Translations under genes and position numbers: made by a program
Part shown: piece after piece, positions 5,613 through 6,737 of the stretch
Position numbering within the stretch: the first letter of the stretch is position 1
How the letters are laid out: the number at the start of each line of letters is the position of its first letter
Origin: Acidisarcina sp.
GTDB lineage: Bacteria; Acidobacteriota; Blastocatellia; Pyrinomonadales; Pyrinomonadaceae
Direction: 5' to 3'
Length of the DNA: 6,737 nucleotides
Assembly: GCA_021155145.1 (NCBI GenBank)
Contig: JAJNPX010000321.1
Coordinates: 1 to 6,737 of the forward strand
The notes under the pieces: model-generated
Databases searched by the model: none
What the model was told of the DNA's origin: nothing
Seen by the model: only the letters and a program-made list of their open reading frames with translations

Positions 5613-6737
5613 TTAGACCTTCTCCGTACCGTCTCTCGATTCGCGGATCATATCGGCGATCGTGTCCTTAAGATGGTCGATGACCAGTTCATACCGCTTC
5701 TCGGGTGAGATCGATCCGTCGCCGGGCTTTAGCAGGTCGCCTGAGTAGATCGGGTCGCCGAACCGTATCTTCACCTTTGCCGGACGTATCTTTAATGAGC
5801 GTCTCGCCCAGACCTTATGCAGTCCGTCAAGAGCCACGGGTACTATCGGAAGATCAAGTTCGGTCGCCAATATCGCTGCACCCTTCTTGAATTCATGCAG
5901 GTTGCCGTCGAACGCTCGTTCGCCCTCGGGGTAAATGTTCAGGATCATTCCGTGGCGCAGCCCGATCGCCCCGGCCTTCATCGCACGAAGCAGTTGGGTA
6001 TCCTGATCTATCGGCACCACGCGAAGAAGCTTTCCGACGGTCGCCATTATCCTTCCTTCAAAGAACATCTTCGCGCCGACATGAAACGTACGTCGGAAGA
6101 TGGAGAAAGGATAGTTCGAGCAAACAACGAACGGATCGAGAAAGCTCTGATGGTTGGGTGCTATGATGAACGGCGGCTTTAGTGATGTAAGTTTCTCGCC
6201 ACCTTGGACCTCAAGCCGCATAAAGAGCCTGCAGACCAAATTGAAGCAGCGATATACCAAATATGCGAACGCGACGAACCACGTCTTTTCATTCAGCACC
6301 GGTCGAACCTCGGCGAGGTCGTCGCCGGCGTCGTTGTTGAGGATCGTCGCCCAGTTCAACCCGCTCGCGAGCTCGGTGTCGCTGCGGGCCGCCTGCATTC
6401 CGGCCGGCGTTTTTGAAACGAGGTCGATGATGTTTCCTACGGTGAGCGCAGCCGCTACCTCCTCCGCCGTAAAATCGCTTTCGAAGGTATGTTCCAGGCT
6501 TGCGAAGACCTCGGCCCGGGCGAGCGAATCGAGCCCGAGGTCTATCTCGAGGTTCATATCCGGATGGATCGATTCGGCGTCGTGCTCTGTGTGGGCCCGG
6601 ATGGCATTGATGACCGGCCGAGCCATATTCGAGCCAAGCAGCGCCATTTGCTCATCCGAGGCCGGCCACGTCTTTTTTTCGGGGGTGCCGTTGGCGGACA
6701 TACCGCGTTCGAACTCCTTTCTCAGCTCGAAACGCTT
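5613..6737 (-). CDS. Acyl carrier protein-PlsC acyltransferase fusion, probably C-terminal part of a larger protein, cut by window edge
   Basis: The frame is open from the right edge (6737) to a TAA at 5613, 374 codons. Numbering from the ATG at 6701: residues about 24-98 are an acyl carrier domain with the phosphopantetheine-accepting Ser59 in LGLDSL. A linker and a hydrophobic stretch (about 142-160) follow, then a PlsC-type glycerolipid acyltransferase domain (about 165-345) with NHQSFLD (catalytic His184 and Asp189), a glycerol-phosphate-binding YPEGERAFDG block (257-266) and IVPVAL (286-291). The family transfers acyl groups to lysophosphatidate or related lysolipids at the inner membrane; having its own carrier domain suggests that the acyl donor is delivered in cis. 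The 12 codons before the ATG are open and contain KRFELRK, which resembles the final A10 motif of acyl-AMP ligases (GK-I/L-x-RF-x-LR). I therefore infer a ligase-ACP-acyltransferase protein entering from beyond 6737. Against this, AAAGGAG lies upstream of the ATG at 6701, but 12 nt away, long for a ribosome site. The domains are firm; the true start is not. Confidence 0.85.
   Translation of the reverse strand, partial: KRFELRKEFERGMSANGTPEKKTWPASDEQMALLGSNMARPVINAIRAHTEHDAESIHPDMNLEIDLGLDSLARAEVFASLEHTFESDFTAEEVAAALTVGNIIDLVSKTPAGMQAARSDTELASGLNWATILNNDAGDDLAEVRPVLNEKTWFVAFAYLVYRCFNLVCRLFMRLEVQGGEKLTSLKPPFIIAPNHQSFLDPFVVCSNYPFSIFRRTFHVGAKMFFEGRIMATVGKLLRVVPIDQDTQLLRAMKAGAIGLRHGMILNIYPEGERAFDGNLHEFKKGAAILATELDLPIVPVALDGLHKVWARRSLKIRPAKVKIRFGDPIYSGDLLKPGDGSISPEKRYELVIDHLKDTIADMIRESRDGTEKV

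Overview
The window looks like ordinary chromosome from a fairly GC-rich bacterium, most likely an Acidobacteriota member of the Blastocatellia/Pyrinomonadaceae type. That placement is an inference from recalled family resemblance: the secreted protein ends in a carboxypeptidase-regulatory-like module of a style common in that group, the NagA carries a CGAL variant of the motif I loop, and an acyl carrier protein (ACP) domain is fused to a PlsC acyltransferase. I see no mobile element, CRISPR array, tRNA or rRNA.

Layout. (1) 1-890, plus strand: the 3' three quarters of nagA (N-acetylglucosamine-6-phosphate deacetylase), cut by the left edge. (2) 908-949: a bidirectional terminator between nagA and the converging gene. 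(3) 963-1451, minus: a small exported LTxxQ-motif protein of the CpxP/Spy/ZraP type. (4) 1452-1623: a divergent control region with three GTAAA-like half sites at a 10-bp period; two of them form a literal GTAAA-N5-GTAAA CpxR box. (5) 1624-2310 and 2307-3701, plus: a CpxR-like response regulator and a CpxA-like sensor kinase, coupled by an ATGA overlap. (6) 3706-4065, minus: a small four-helix membrane protein of unknown function whose stop lies 4 nt from the kinase stop. (7) 4213-5403, minus: a secreted protein with a repeat-rich beta-type body and a C-terminal carboxypeptidase-regulatory-like domain, followed by a good terminator. (8) 5613-6737, minus: an ACP-PlsC fusion, also followed by a terminator, whose frame stays open to the right edge and is probably the tail of a larger acyl-AMP ligase-ACP-acyltransferase protein.

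How the genes work together. The centre of the window is a complete envelope-stress module in the same arrangement as enterobacterial cpxP / cpxRA: the periplasmic accessory protein is divergent from the regulator-kinase operon, and the matching operator sits between them. The simplest model is that misfolded envelope protein or metal titrates the LTxxQ protein away from the kinase, the kinase phosphorylates the regulator at Asp52, and the regulator binds the phased repeat and activates both directions. The flanking genes (amino-sugar recycling, an exported beta-rich protein, phospholipid acylation) concern the envelope broadly, but nothing in the sequence ties them to the regulon.

The most interesting points are the exact CpxR-type operator in a probably non-proteobacterial genome and the ACP-PlsC fusion with its possible ligase tail at the window edge.
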